Source of the DNA: Accumulibacter sp036625275
GTDB lineage: Bacteria; Pseudomonadota; Gammaproteobacteria; Burkholderiales; Rhodocyclaceae
NCBI RefSeq assembly: GCF_036625275.1
Contig: NZ_JAZKUD010000001.1
Coordinates: forward strand, 210,289 to 274,288
Length of the DNA stretch: 64,000 nt
Direction: 5' to 3'
The translations under genes and the position numbers were made by a program. Shown piece by piece: positions 43,924-52,853 of this stretch. A model generated the notes under the pieces. It did not search any database, was not told where the DNA came from, and was given only the letters and a program-made list of their open reading frames with translations. Position 1 is the stretch's first letter, and each line of letters opens with the position of its first letter.

Positions 43924-45174
43924 TTATGACGTGGCGGCGCGAAAGGCGAGCACTGCGTTGCTGCCGCCGAATGCGAAGGAATTCGAAAGCGCCGTACCGA
44001 GTGGCTGATCACGTCGGGTGACGCTGACATGGTCGACGCCAGCACATGCCGGATCGATCGTATCGAGGTGAGCCGTGGGTGGAATCGCCTGCTCACGCAG
44101 GGACAGGATGGTGACGATGGCCTCGATGGCTCCTGCGGCACCGAGCAGATGACCGTGCATCGACTTGGTGCCGCTCACGGCGGGTCTCGTCCCGTCATCG
44201 CCAAAGACCGCGCGGATGGCTTCGATTTCCACCGGGTCGCCTTCGATGGTGGCCGTTCCGTGCGCATTGATGTAGTCGACATCCTGCGGGTGCAGGGCGG
44301 CATCGGCGAGCGCCGCACGCAGCGCACGGATCTGACCGTCGGCCTCCGGACGGACCAGATGCGCATGGTCGCAGGTGCTGCCATAACCGATGATCTCACC
44401 GTGAATGCGTGCTCCTCGCCGGTGCGCATGCTCCCAGTCCTCGAGTACCAGCGCAGCACCGCCCTCGCCGAGCACGAGTCCGTCCCGGTTTTCACTGAAC
44501 GGCCGGCAGGCGATGGGGGCGGTCTTTTCGTCGCCGCTGGCCAGTACGCGCAAGGAGTCCCAGGCACGCGCCACACCGTAGGCCTGCGGCACATCCGAAC
44601 CCCCGGTCAGCATGATCGGCGTCTCACCACTGCGCACCCGTCGGAAAGCCTCGCCGATGGCGATGCTCGAAGACGCACAGGCGACGGTATGGCTCATGCT
44701 GACGCCGCCCAGGCCAAGCTGGATCGAAATGTGCGCATTGGCCGCGTTGTTCATGCCGAGAATGACGGAGAGCGGCGAAATCCGTTCGCGGCCCTTTTGC
44801 CAAAGTTCCTTGTACCCCTTTTCGTAGGCCAGTGTGCCGCCCAGAGCCGTTCCCCAGGAGACGCCCCAGCGCTCGCGGCTTTCGGCGTTTTGCCGCCGGT
44901 CAAGTCCTGCGTCGTCCCAGGCTGCAAAAGCGGCAGCCGTTCCCAATTGGGCGAAGCGGTCCATCGTTCCCGCCAGGGCCTTGCCGAGTACCGCACTGGC
45001 CTGAAAATGGGGGCAGGCGACGAAAGGGATGGCCAGCGCTCGCGGCACCTCGTCGAGACGGAGCAGGCGAACCGCCGATTCGCCATTCAGAATACGCTGG
45101 AAGAAATCCGCAAGACTATCGCCAAACGGGCTGACCAGGCCCAACCCTGTGATGGCAACGCGACGCCGGCTCAT
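43924..45174 (-). CDS. Beta-ketoacyl-ACP synthase (second ketosynthase)
   Basis: A 416-residue FabF/FabB-type ketosynthase: Cys166 in HTVACASSSIAI, His305 in NAHGTATIEGDP and Lys337/His342 in GTKSMHGHLLGAAG. It starts MSRRRVAITGLGLVSPFGDS. Aryl-polyene loci often have a second ketosynthase (ApeR) that initiates or extends. It lies 18 bases before the ACP gene and 3 bases after the stop of the preceding ACP gene. Confidence 0.92.
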   Translation of the reverse strand: MSRRRVAITGLGLVSPFGDSLADFFQRILNGESAVRLLRLDEVPRALAIPFVACPHFQASAVLGKALAGTMDRFAQLGTAAAFAAWDDAGLDRRQNAESRERWGVSWGTALGGTLAYEKGYKELWQKGRERISPLSVILGMNNAANAHISIQLGLGGVSMSHTVACASSSIAIGEAFRRVRSGETPIMLTGGSDVPQAYGVARAWDSLRVLASGDEKTAPIACRPFSENRDGLVLGEGGAALVLEDWEHAHRRGARIHGEIIGYGSTCDHAHLVRPEADGQIRALRAALADAALHPQDVDYINAHGTATIEGDPVEIEAIRAVFGDDGTRPAVSGTKSMHGHLLGAAGAIEAIVTILSLREQAIPPTAHLDTIDPACAGVDHVSVTRRDQPLGTALSNSFAFGGSNAVLAFRAATS

Positions 45175-45177
45175 GAC

Positions 45178-45417
45178 TCAAGACTGATATTCGCCGCGCA
45201 GCCGATCCATCAGGCTTGCCATTTCACTGATGGTTCGCGGAGTTTTCAAATCCTTGGCAAGGGTGATGCCGAAGCGTTCCTCGAATTCGAAGATCAGTTC
45301 GAGAACCATGAACGAATCGACACCCAGGTCGTCCAGAAGCGCATCCGAAGTGATCTTCTCCGCTTCGACGCCGAGTCGTTCCTGCAGGAATTCGCGTATC
45401 ACTGAAAGGGAATCCAT
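45178..45417 (-). CDS. Acyl carrier protein (ApeE-like)
   Basis: A 79-residue ACP with the attachment Ser35 in LGVDSFMVLELIFEFE. It has standard ACP length. It is the first gene of the minus-strand cluster; its promoter should lie in the 45420-45700 gap, shared with the divergent VanZ gene. Confidence 0.93.
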   Translation of the reverse strand: MDSLSVIREFLQERLGVEAEKITSDALLDDLGVDSFMVLELIFEFEERFGITLAKDLKTPRTISEMASLMDRLRGEYQS

Positions 45418-45469
45418 AATCGTTCGATTCTATCCGATTGTCGCCCCCCCGCCAACGCTTTGACGGTGA

Positions 45470-45591
45470 GGGTGCGAATGAAAGTGTTGGTCGAAGTCCT
45501 TTGTTCGATGGAGAGGTGTTGACATCGGTGATCGCCCCTGCGAGGGGGAGGGGAGCCTGTCGGTCCCTTTCAACACGGTCATTCACCACCC
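45470..45591. repeat. Dispersed repeat, family B, copy 2
   Basis: Starts GGGTGCGAATGAAAGTGTTGG exactly like the copy at 7924, with the shared CATCGGTGATCGCCCC segment. The right end (CAACACGGTCATTC) is worn compared with the other copy. It sits between the divergent ApeE-like ACP and VanZ-type genes, so it occupies part of their shared promoter region. Confidence 0.8.
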
Positions 45592-45701
45592 CACGGTGAA
45601 TCTGTTCAACGCCGACCGGCTCCCCTCGGAGGCAGTCGGTTGGCAAGCATGGATAAAGGGCGGTCCAGGAAGTTGCCGGATCTTGTGATAGAGTCCTCCC
45701 C

Positions 45702-48700
45702 ATGCCCCGCGTTGAATCTGCTGATCGTCGACTCGCCGGCCCTGACGTGGCGCTGACCCAGCGCGTCCTGCTCTGGCTCGCGTATGTCACTTTCGTCGTC
45801 TATGGCAGCCTGGTGCCACTGGATTTTCGTCCGTTGCCGCTTGATCAGGCCTGGGCGACCTTCAAGCAGTTGCGCATGTTGCAACTCGGCGTCGAGAGCC
45901 GGGCCGACTGGATCGCCAATGGCGTGCTCTATGTTCCGGTGGGCTTTCTTAGCGTGGCCCTGTTTGGCTGGAACAAGGGTCTGCGGGCGCGCCTCCCCCT
46001 GCTCGTCGGTACGGCGCTGTTTTGCTTTGCGCTGGCGCTGGCGGTGGAGTTTGCCCAGTTGTTCTTTCCCCCGCGCACGGTGTCACGCAACGACGTGATC
46101 GCCGAGGCCATCGGCAGTGTCGTGGGGATCGCGCTAGCCTTCCATTGGTCGGCGTGGTTTCGCAAGGTGCTTGCTGCCCTGACCGGGAACCTGGGCCAGC
46201 TAGCCAGCCGCGCTCTACAGGCCTACGCGGTGGCCTACCTGTTGTTCAGCCTGTTCCCTTTCGATTTTCTGCTGTCGCCAGCCGAACTGGTGGCCAAGGT
46301 GCAGTCCGATGCCTGGGGTTGGTTTCTGGCCGAACAGGGCACAGGTCGCGGCCCGGTCATTCTGATCGCCAAGTTAACGGCCGAGATGCTGGCCGTGCTT
46401 CCCCTGGGTCTCATCCTCGGTCGCTGGAACCTCGCCAGAGACCGCCCTGCGACCCGTCATGCCGTGCTCTATGGGCTTGTCCTGGGAGTGGCCATCGAAA
46501 CGGCGCAGTTCTTCATTTATTCGGGTTCCAGCCAGGGTGTCTCGCTGCTGACACGCGCCATCGGCATGTATGGCGGCGCTCGCCTCTGGCGTGACCGGCT
46601 TTCCCTGCATGATCTCCACCTCGATCCCAGGAGCAGGAGGCTGGCCATGCCGCTAGGCCTGCTTTACCTGCTCGCCCTGGTGGCGGTAAACGGTTGGTTC
46701 GATCAGGCATGGCACGGCTCGGCGGTCGCCAGTCATACGCTGGCCGAGGCCCGCTTTCTGCCATTCTATTACCATTACTACACTACCGAGCACGCCGCCC
46801 TGATCAGTCTGGTATCGGTGGCCTTGATGTACGGCCCGGTCGGGGTGCTTGCCTGGCTACGCTGGTGGTCGCCGGCCGCGGCCCTGTGGGCCGCCGCCCT
46901 GGCGGCGACCGTCATCGAGTCGAGCAAACTCTTTCTTGCCCACCACCCGGACCCGACCAATCTCCTGATCGGGGCCATTGCAGCCTGGTCGGTGACCAAG
47001 CTTCTACAAGGTCTGGAACAGGCCCCGGTGGCAACCCGGCAGGCCGGCCTCCCGGTCAGGGCCCGGCCAGTGATGCGGATCGGCGAGAAGGCCTCGGCAG
47101 GCAGCGCCGACCGCGGTTCGGGGCGCACCGGCCTGGCCCTGGCCCTGGCCACGATCCTGGCAGTGGCGGCCTGGATCGTCATCGATTTCCCTTTTTATCC
47201 CGAACTGCTCGCGCTGCTGCTGCTGTGCTACGCAGCCCTGCTCTGGTTCCAGCCTGGCTTGCTCTGGGCGGCGATTCCCGCCGCCATCCCGCTGCTCGAT
47301 CTGGCTCCCTGGAGCGGGCGTTATTACCTGGATGAGTTCGATTTTCTGGTCATCGTCAGTCTGGCGGTCGGTTACGCCCGCGTTCGGCCGGCGCCCAAGG
47401 GTTTCTGCCGGGATGTGCCGAGTCTGGCGGTGGCCTGCCTGCTGGCTTTGACCTTTACCGTCAGTACGCTGTACGCCGTGCTTCCGATGGCTCTGCCCGA
47501 TGTCAACAGCTTCACCAACTACTACAGCCCATTCAATGCCCTGCGCATCACCAGAGGGGCGTTGTGGGCGCTGCTGCTGTTCGCCCTGATGCACCGCTTC
47601 ACCGCTGCGGGTCATGATGTTCGCCCCTTGTTTGCGACCGGCATGGGGGTGGGGCTGGCCGGGACGATCGCCGTGGTGATCTGGGAGCGCATGCTCTTTC
47701 CCGGACTTTTCAATTTCACCGACACCTACCGGGTCACCGGACCCTTTTCCCAGATGCACACCGGTGGTGCCGATATCGAAACGTATCTGACGGCGGCGCT
47801 GCCTTTTGCCCTGTTGCCCATGGTGCAGGCCCGTTCGCTTGCCGCACGGCTGGCGAGCGGGTTGCTGCTGCTCGGCGCCAGCTATGCCATCATGGTGACC
47901 TTTTCACGAGCAGGGTACGCCGGCTTCGCCCTGGCCCTGATCATCACCTGCCTGGTGATCCTGCCATGGCGCTGGCTGAACGCCGCGCGCAACACGGCCA
48001 GCGACCCTGCCCCGACCCCCATGCCAGGCGAACCAGCGTTTGCTCCTGACTCCCGACGATCCAGAGTCTATCGATGGGCGGCTGCCTCGGTGCTGTTAGC
48101 CCTGGCCGCGGCGGTGGCCGTTCCGATCTACAGCGGTGCCTTTGCGCAGCAGCGAATCTCGGCGATCGGCCAGGATCTGGCTGCGCGCCGGGCCCATTGG
48201 GCGGATACCCTGGCCATGCGTGACCCTGGACCGATCACCGCCCTGTTGGGAATGGGAATCGGCCGCTTTCCGGAAACCCACTACTGGCGCAGCAGCGAGC
48301 CCAAGGCGACCAGTTACCGCCTCGAAAGCGAACATGGCAATACCTTCCTGCGGTTCGGCACGGGCAATCCCCTGTACATCGAACAGTTCATTCTCATCGC
48401 ACCCGCTGAGGAATACAGGCTGCAGCTTGACATTCGCGGCCCCCTGGCGGGGAAGGGCGTTTCCGTCTTCCTGTGCGAGAAACTCCTGCTGACTTCAGGG
48501 CGTTGCGTATTCAAGACGGCCGACCTGGCCGAGGGGGATGGACAATGGCAATCACAGCAGTGGCTCCTGTCCAGTGGTGAACTCGGCAGCGGCGGGTGGC
48601 TCGCACGGCGGCCGGTCAAGCTATCGCTGGCCAACGCATCGCAGGGCCGTGTGGACGTCGATAATGTCCGCCTGCTGACAGCAGACGGAGTAGAGATCAG

Positions 48701-49043
48701 CCACAACGGCGACTTCGAACAGGGGCTCGATCGATGGTTTTTCAGCGTCGACCAGGACTTGCCCTGGCATGTCTGGAGCATGCCGGTGGCCATCCTGTTC
48801 GACCAGGGCTGGCTCGGCCTGATCGCGATGGCGGCCCTGATCGGACTGGGGATGACGCGCACTACCCGACGTGCATGGACGGGTGATGCCTGGGCTGGCG
48901 CCGTTCTGGCGGCCTTGTCCGGTGTCCTGATGATCACGGTCCTCGACACGGTCATCGACGCGCCGCGATTCCTGCTGCTGCTGTTGCTGCTGACCTGGGC
49001 GGGGTGGGCTGGCGGCAGCAGGGCGGATCGGAGGAAGCCGTGA
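45702..49043 (+). CDS. VanZ-like / O-antigen-ligase-like membrane protein
   Basis: A 1,113-residue protein. The N-terminal ~450 residues hold two VanZ-like membrane blocks, each with a Glu-x-x-Gln helix (ALAVEFAQLFFPPR and VAIETAQFFIYSGSSQ). A central block (about 480-800) has repeated hydrophobic helices and resembles O-antigen ligase/polymerase proteins (FTDTYRVTGPFSQMHTGG, AIMVTFSRAGYAGFALAL). It is followed by a periplasmic lectin-like domain (about 870-1040) and a final helix. It may polymerise or ligate an exopolysaccharide. Single gene upstream of a PEP-CTERM protein, which fits an extracellular-matrix role. Confidence 0.8.
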   Translation: MPRVESADRRLAGPDVALTQRVLLWLAYVTFVVYGSLVPLDFRPLPLDQAWATFKQLRMLQLGVESRADWIANGVLYVPVGFLSVALFGWNKGLRARLPLLVGTALFCFALALAVEFAQLFFPPRTVSRNDVIAEAIGSVVGIALAFHWSAWFRKVLAALTGNLGQLASRALQAYAVAYLLFSLFPFDFLLSPAELVAKVQSDAWGWFLAEQGTGRGPVILIAKLTAEMLAVLPLGLILGRWNLARDRPATRHAVLYGLVLGVAIETAQFFIYSGSSQGVSLLTRAIGMYGGARLWRDRLSLHDLHLDPRSRRLAMPLGLLYLLALVAVNGWFDQAWHGSAVASHTLAEARFLPFYYHYYTTEHAALISLVSVALMYGPVGVLAWLRWWSPAAALWAAALAATVIESSKLFLAHHPDPTNLLIGAIAAWSVTKLLQGLEQAPVATRQAGLPVRARPVMRIGEKASAGSADRGSGRTGLALALATILAVAAWIVIDFPFYPELLALLLLCYAALLWFQPGLLWAAIPAAIPLLDLAPWSGRYYLDEFDFLVIVSLAVGYARVRPAPKGFCRDVPSLAVACLLALTFTVSTLYAVLPMALPDVNSFTNYYSPFNALRITRGALWALLLFALMHRFTAAGHDVRPLFATGMGVGLAGTIAVVIWERMLFPGLFNFTDTYRVTGPFSQMHTGGADIETYLTAALPFALLPMVQARSLAARLASGLLLLGASYAIMVTFSRAGYAGFALALIITCLVILPWRWLNAARNTASDPAPTPMPGEPAFAPDSRRSRVYRWAAASVLLALAAAVAVPIYSGAFAQQRISAIGQDLAARRAHWADTLAMRDPGPITALLGMGIGRFPETHYWRSSEPKATSYRLESEHGNTFLRFGTGNPLYIEQFILIAPAEEYRLQLDIRGPLAGKGVSVFLCEKLLLTSGRCVFKTADLAEGDGQWQSQQWLLSSGELGSGGWLARRPVKLSLANASQGRVDVDNVRLLTADGVEISHNGDFEQGLDRWFFSVDQDLPWHVWSMPVAILFDQGWLGLIAMAALIGLGMTRTTRRAWTGDAWAGAVLAALSGVLMITVLDTVIDAPRFLLLLLLLTWAGWAGGSRADRRKP

Positions 49044-49166
49044 GCGTGATTGCCGGCAAAGTTTCAAGCCCTTCCCGGTTCGTTCGCTGTCGGAAATTTT
49101 TACACTTTGCAGGAGAAAGAAACCGGGTAACATAATAACGAATTGATTCTGTTGTTATTTTATGGC

Positions 49167-49182
49167 GGGCACGAATAGTGCT
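49167..49182 (+). promoter_or_regulatory. Sigma-54 (RpoN) promoter of the PEP-CTERM gene
   Basis: GGGCACGAATAGTGCT: the GG and GC dinucleotides are separated by exactly 10 bases, as required at -24/-12, and GGCACG plus TGC match the consensus TGGCACG-N4-TTGC. The predicted start lies about 30 bases before the ATG at 49226. Other RpoN-dependent PEP-CTERM genes are known to be driven by the PrsK/PrsR pair in related bacteria. Confidence 0.75.
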
Positions 49183-49225
49183 TCGATAAAATGTCTCTCT
49201 TATCGTCCCCATGGAAGGGTTGAAC

Positions 49226-49873
49226 ATGAAACGATCTCGTGCAATGTTGCTTTACGCCGTTTCGGCGGCCGGCCTGCTGGGCTTTTCGGTCTCGGCGTCG
49301 GCCGACTTCAGCGGTTACTACGGCGTTCCCGGTAGCTGGATACTCACCAATTCCTGCACTGCTCTTGGCGAATGTGGAACGGGAACCTACACCTCGGGCG
49401 CACCGGCCTCGGTCACGGTGATTGGCTCCGATGTGATCGGCTTTGGCGCGGGTGATCCGTTCGCTTCCCTGACCCGTTTCACGATTACTGCTGGGGGGGC
49501 TGGAACGGTTCGCTTCGACTGGAGCTACGAAACGCCCGATCCCGGCGATCCCTCCGCGACACCGCCTGTACCCGGTGCGTTTTTTGACCCCGCCGGTTAT
49601 ATGCTGAACGGTACCCCGGTACAGCTGACTGATACCGCAGGGGCAGACAGTCAGAGCGGGTCGTTTGATTTTTCGGTTGTCGCGGGCGATGTGTTCGGTT
49701 TCTATGTCGAGTCGATCGATAACCTGCAGGGGGCCGCAAAGTTCACGATCACGAACTTTCGGGCTCCGCTACCGCCTCCACCTCCGCCGGGGCTTCCGGA
49801 ACCTGGTTCTATCGCCCTCCTTGCTTTAGGGTTGGTCGGGGTGGCGGCATCGCGCAAGCGAAAGCCGGTTTGA
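49226..49873 (+). CDS. PEP-CTERM sorting domain protein
   Basis: A 215-residue exported protein: signal peptide (MKRSRAMLLYAVSAAGLLGF..SASA), a beta-rich Gly/Thr-rich body, a poly-Pro stretch (PPPPPPG) and a C-terminal PEP-CTERM signal: PEPGSIALLALGLVGVAAS followed by RKRK. The signal is cut and anchored by exosortase (XrtA/EpsH type), after which the protein is released to the exopolysaccharide matrix. The ATG at 49226 has GGAAGGG about 6 bases upstream, favouring it over the earlier in-frame ATG at 49211. Driven by a sigma-54 promoter. Confidence 0.93.
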   Translation: MKRSRAMLLYAVSAAGLLGFSVSASADFSGYYGVPGSWILTNSCTALGECGTGTYTSGAPASVTVIGSDVIGFGAGDPFASLTRFTITAGGAGTVRFDWSYETPDPGDPSATPPVPGAFFDPAGYMLNGTPVQLTDTAGADSQSGSFDFSVVAGDVFGFYVESIDNLQGAAKFTITNFRAPLPPPPPPGLPEPGSIALLALGLVGVAASRKRKPV

Positions 49874-50171
49874 TTTTTTGTTTCAATTCCTTGTGTCCGC
49901 AAGAACACCCCGCCGCCCAGCCGGTTCCGAACCGGTTGCGGCGGCGGCCAGGAAATGCCGACCAAAAAAGCGCAAGACGCTTGCTCATTGCCGTGTCGGC
50001 CGCTGATCGCATTGTGCTGCGGCTACCCATGCCAGGGACTGGCGCTCGCCTGACCCGCTCTGGCCAAGAAAAACAGCCCTCTTCTTTCTTGACAGCGACC
50101 AAACCTCGTCGGCTGAGCATTTTTCATTTGAGAAACCGTCCCGTCCCATTTCATTCCTGAAGGTCATTGCA

Positions 50172-50573
50172 ATGAAAACTTTGATTGTTGGAGTTACTTT
50201 CGGTGTCGCCTTAACCGGCTTTTCACCAGGTGTGCTGGCGGGGTGTAGCACTGGACGCGTCAATGAGCCAGCGCTCACCACCTTGTTGAGAGACAATACC
50301 GTGTGTGTGCCGATGCAATGGCAGGAGCTTCACCGATCCGACGGCAAGTTGGTCGACTACAAGAGAGGTCCCGCCGACAAAATCGATCCTTCGGAGGTGG
50401 TGGGTACCTGGAGGGTGACAGGCTCCAACCGTGGCGCTTTCGTGACGCACGACTATGGCGGTGGCCATGTCTACACCTACTCGGTTTATAACAACGGCGA
50501 TGGCACGCACAGCTTTTGCAGCGCCAATCCCGAGATCAAGGCCACGATCAAGCTGGGCGGCGGCGCCTGTTGA
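50172..50573 (+). CDS. Small secreted hypothetical protein
   Basis: A 133-residue protein with a signal peptide (MKTLIVGVTFGVALTGFSPGVLA) and a compact mature part with four Cys (GCSTGR, VCVPMQWQELHR, SFCSAN and a final GGAC), likely two disulfides. The block DYGGGHVYTYSVYNNGDGTHSF resembles a small beta-rich periplasmic domain. Family not recognised. It is preceded by GAAGG. The 49874-50171 gap carries a weak hairpin and no gene. Confidence 0.75.
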   Translation: MKTLIVGVTFGVALTGFSPGVLAGCSTGRVNEPALTTLLRDNTVCVPMQWQELHRSDGKLVDYKRGPADKIDPSEVVGTWRVTGSNRGAFVTHDYGGGHVYTYSVYNNGDGTHSFCSANPEIKATIKLGGGAC

Positions 50574-50639
50574 GAGGTCACTGGCGGCACGGCCGCGTAC
50601 AGGAAAGAGGTCTGATTCAGTCCTGACCAGAGACTGCCC

Positions 50640-51977
50640 ATGGCCATGCCTCCCAGACACCACTTCCTGCCCGAAGTCAAAGCGCAGTACGAGGCGCAAC
50701 CCTATCCGGCCCGCGATCCGGCTGACGAGGGCAGGCGCCTGGTGCAGACCTGGCTCGACGACCTGCCGATGGTCAACCACTACTGCTTTGCCGGCCGGCA
50801 GACGTTCCGCGATCATTTCCGGGTGCTGGTTGCCGGCGGCGGCACCGGCGATGCGACCATTTTCCTGGCCGAACAACTCAAGGGCACCAACGCACGTATC
50901 GTCCATCTGGACATCAGCCAGGCCAGCCTGACGATTGCACGGGAACGTGCACGGGTACGCGGGCTGGGCAATATCGAATGGATCGGGGATTCTCTGCTCG
51001 ACCTGCCCCGCCTGGCGCTGGAGCCTTTCGACTACATCAATTGCTGTGGCGTGTTGCATCACCTGGCCGATCCGGATGCCGGTCTGGAGGCGCTGCGCGC
51101 CGTTCTCAAGCCCGATGGCGCGATCGCCCTGATGCTGTATGCGAAGGCCGGTCGCACCGGCGTCTACCAGATGCAGGAACTGCTGCGCATGGTCAACGAC
51201 GGCGAATCCGACCTGGCACGCAAGATCGCCAACACCCGGCAGATCCTGGACAGCCTGCCGGCCAGCAACTGGTTCCGGCGTGCAGAAGATCTCTACAACG
51301 ATCATCGGCAGGGCGACGCCGGTCTGGTCGACCTGCTGCTGCATCCACAGGACCGCGCCTATTCCGTCGATGAACTGTTCGACTGGCTGGCGCGGGACGC
51401 CGATGGGAACGGCCACGGTCTGCACCTGCAATTCACCGACGTGCAACGCGGCCGCGCACCTTATCTGCCGCACATGGTGCTGGGCGTGAAACCGCCCGAC
51501 ATCCTGCGTGCGCTGCGCCAGTTGCCGCTCCGGCGGCAGTATGCCATGGCCGAGTTGCTCGGCGGCAGCATCACGATGCACGTGCTCTACGCGACCTCCA
51601 GCCCGGCCAGCACTGCGCCGTATGGCCATGCCGAGTACATCCCTTTCTTCTTTCATGAGCCGCTCGATGGCGAAACCGTCGCGCGGGTATTCGGCAGTGG
51701 CCGTGGCCAGCCGTTTCTGCTGCAGCACCAGCATTCCGGCGTTGCGCTGACCGTCAATCCCGGCCGTTACGGGCCGCAGATCCTGCGCCTGATCGATGGC
51801 CGGCGCAGTTTCGGCGAGATCTTCGAGCAGTTCCGCCGCGACTGGCACGGCAAGGCCCAGGCGCCGGACGACGGCGCCCTGTTCGCCGATTTCTCCGAGA
51901 CCTACGACACGCTCAATGCCATCGAGCGCTTGCTGTTGCGGCATCCGGTAGCCGCTCCGGCGTCCGCCGGCCGATAA
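50640..51977 (+). CDS. SAM-dependent methyltransferase with C-terminal extension
   Basis: A 445-residue protein. Residues 1-60 open with QYEAQPYPARDP (the YPYP-type lead-in of a methyltransferase family), and residues ~62-165 hold the SAM fold: VLVAGGGTGDATIFLAE, LDISQASLTIARERA and INCCGVLHHLADP. The remaining ~240 residues form a separate C-terminal part with LTVNPGRYGPQILRLIDGRR, resembling a PqqD-like or regulatory winged fold (uncertain). Substrate unknown. Start at ATG 50640; an ATG two codons on is also possible. First of four same-strand genes. Confidence 0.8.
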   Translation: MAMPPRHHFLPEVKAQYEAQPYPARDPADEGRRLVQTWLDDLPMVNHYCFAGRQTFRDHFRVLVAGGGTGDATIFLAEQLKGTNARIVHLDISQASLTIARERARVRGLGNIEWIGDSLLDLPRLALEPFDYINCCGVLHHLADPDAGLEALRAVLKPDGAIALMLYAKAGRTGVYQMQELLRMVNDGESDLARKIANTRQILDSLPASNWFRRAEDLYNDHRQGDAGLVDLLLHPQDRAYSVDELFDWLARDADGNGHGLHLQFTDVQRGRAPYLPHMVLGVKPPDILRALRQLPLRRQYAMAELLGGSITMHVLYATSSPASTAPYGHAEYIPFFFHEPLDGETVARVFGSGRGQPFLLQHQHSGVALTVNPGRYGPQILRLIDGRRSFGEIFEQFRRDWHGKAQAPDDGALFADFSETYDTLNAIERLLLRHPVAAPASAGR

Positions 51978-52133
51978 GCTGGAACGCGCCCGGACCTGCG
52001 TCACGCATGCCGTGATGGCGGCAGACCTTCTTCGTTCCGTGCGGCTGTTCAGGGTTGCCGGTGACGAGTGTGAACATTGACAGTGCCCGTCCGGCACGCA
52101 GATACTACCTTCCCTACGGGTGACTTTCCGTCC

Positions 52134-52835
52134 ATGGATTCGCCGATGTCAGTAGAAGATTACCGTCGCTGGAAGGATCTGGACTACACCCCGGCAAGCC
52201 GCGATGTCGTGCCAGCGTCTTTGGCCGGGCGAGTCCATGCCGGGCAACGGGCGCTGGACGTTGGCTGTCATCACGGCGCGGCGAGTTTCTTCATGGCGTC
52301 GATCGGTTTGCGGGTGCTGGGTATCGATATCAATCCGCAGGCCGTTGAAGTGGCCCGGCGGCGGCCTTTGGGTTCCCTCGGGCCTTGGCCCGAGTTCGTC
52401 GTTGCCGACTTTCTGGCCGATCGCTTCGCCGAGCCGACGAGCTTCGACGTCGTCGTCCTCAACCGCTTTCTCACCTGCCTGCCGGCGTTGCCGGATTGGC
52501 AAAGTGGCCTCGAACGGGCACGGGAGCTCCTGATCGACGGGGGGATCCTCTATGTCAATGATTTTCTCCTCATGCCGGCGTGTGATCACAATCGCAGCCG
52601 GTACGTGCAGGGCTACGCGCGCGCGGGGCGCTGGGGAAACTTCGCGGTCCTCGATGAACAGGATCAGGCCAGTTTTGTCGCTCATCACCACAGTGCCCAG
52701 GAACTGCGGCGGATCGCGGCCCCCTATCGGCTGGCCTGTCTGCGGCGCTACTCGACGCGCTCACGGAATGGATACCCGAGCCGGATGTTCGAACTGATCG
52801 GCGTGCTCAAACCCTGCCCGCTCCGGATCGGCTGA
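52134..52835 (+). CDS. SAM-dependent methyltransferase
   Basis: A 233-residue methyltransferase: ALDVGCHHGAASFFMASIG (glycine loop), VLGIDINPQAVEVARRR and DVVVLNRFLTCLPALPDW. The ATG at 52134 is chosen because the TTG at 52077 has no ribosome site. It sits 18 bases before the carbamoyltransferase gene, so the two are likely co-transcribed, together with the following TIR-STAND gene. Confidence 0.8.
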   Translation: MDSPMSVEDYRRWKDLDYTPASRDVVPASLAGRVHAGQRALDVGCHHGAASFFMASIGLRVLGIDINPQAVEVARRRPLGSLGPWPEFVVADFLADRFAEPTSFDVVVLNRFLTCLPALPDWQSGLERARELLIDGGILYVNDFLLMPACDHNRSRYVQGYARAGRWGNFAVLDEQDQASFVAHHHSAQELRRIAAPYRLACLRRYSTRSRNGYPSRMFELIGVLKPCPLRIG

Positions 52836-52853
52836 CCAGGGCTGGCCAGAGGG

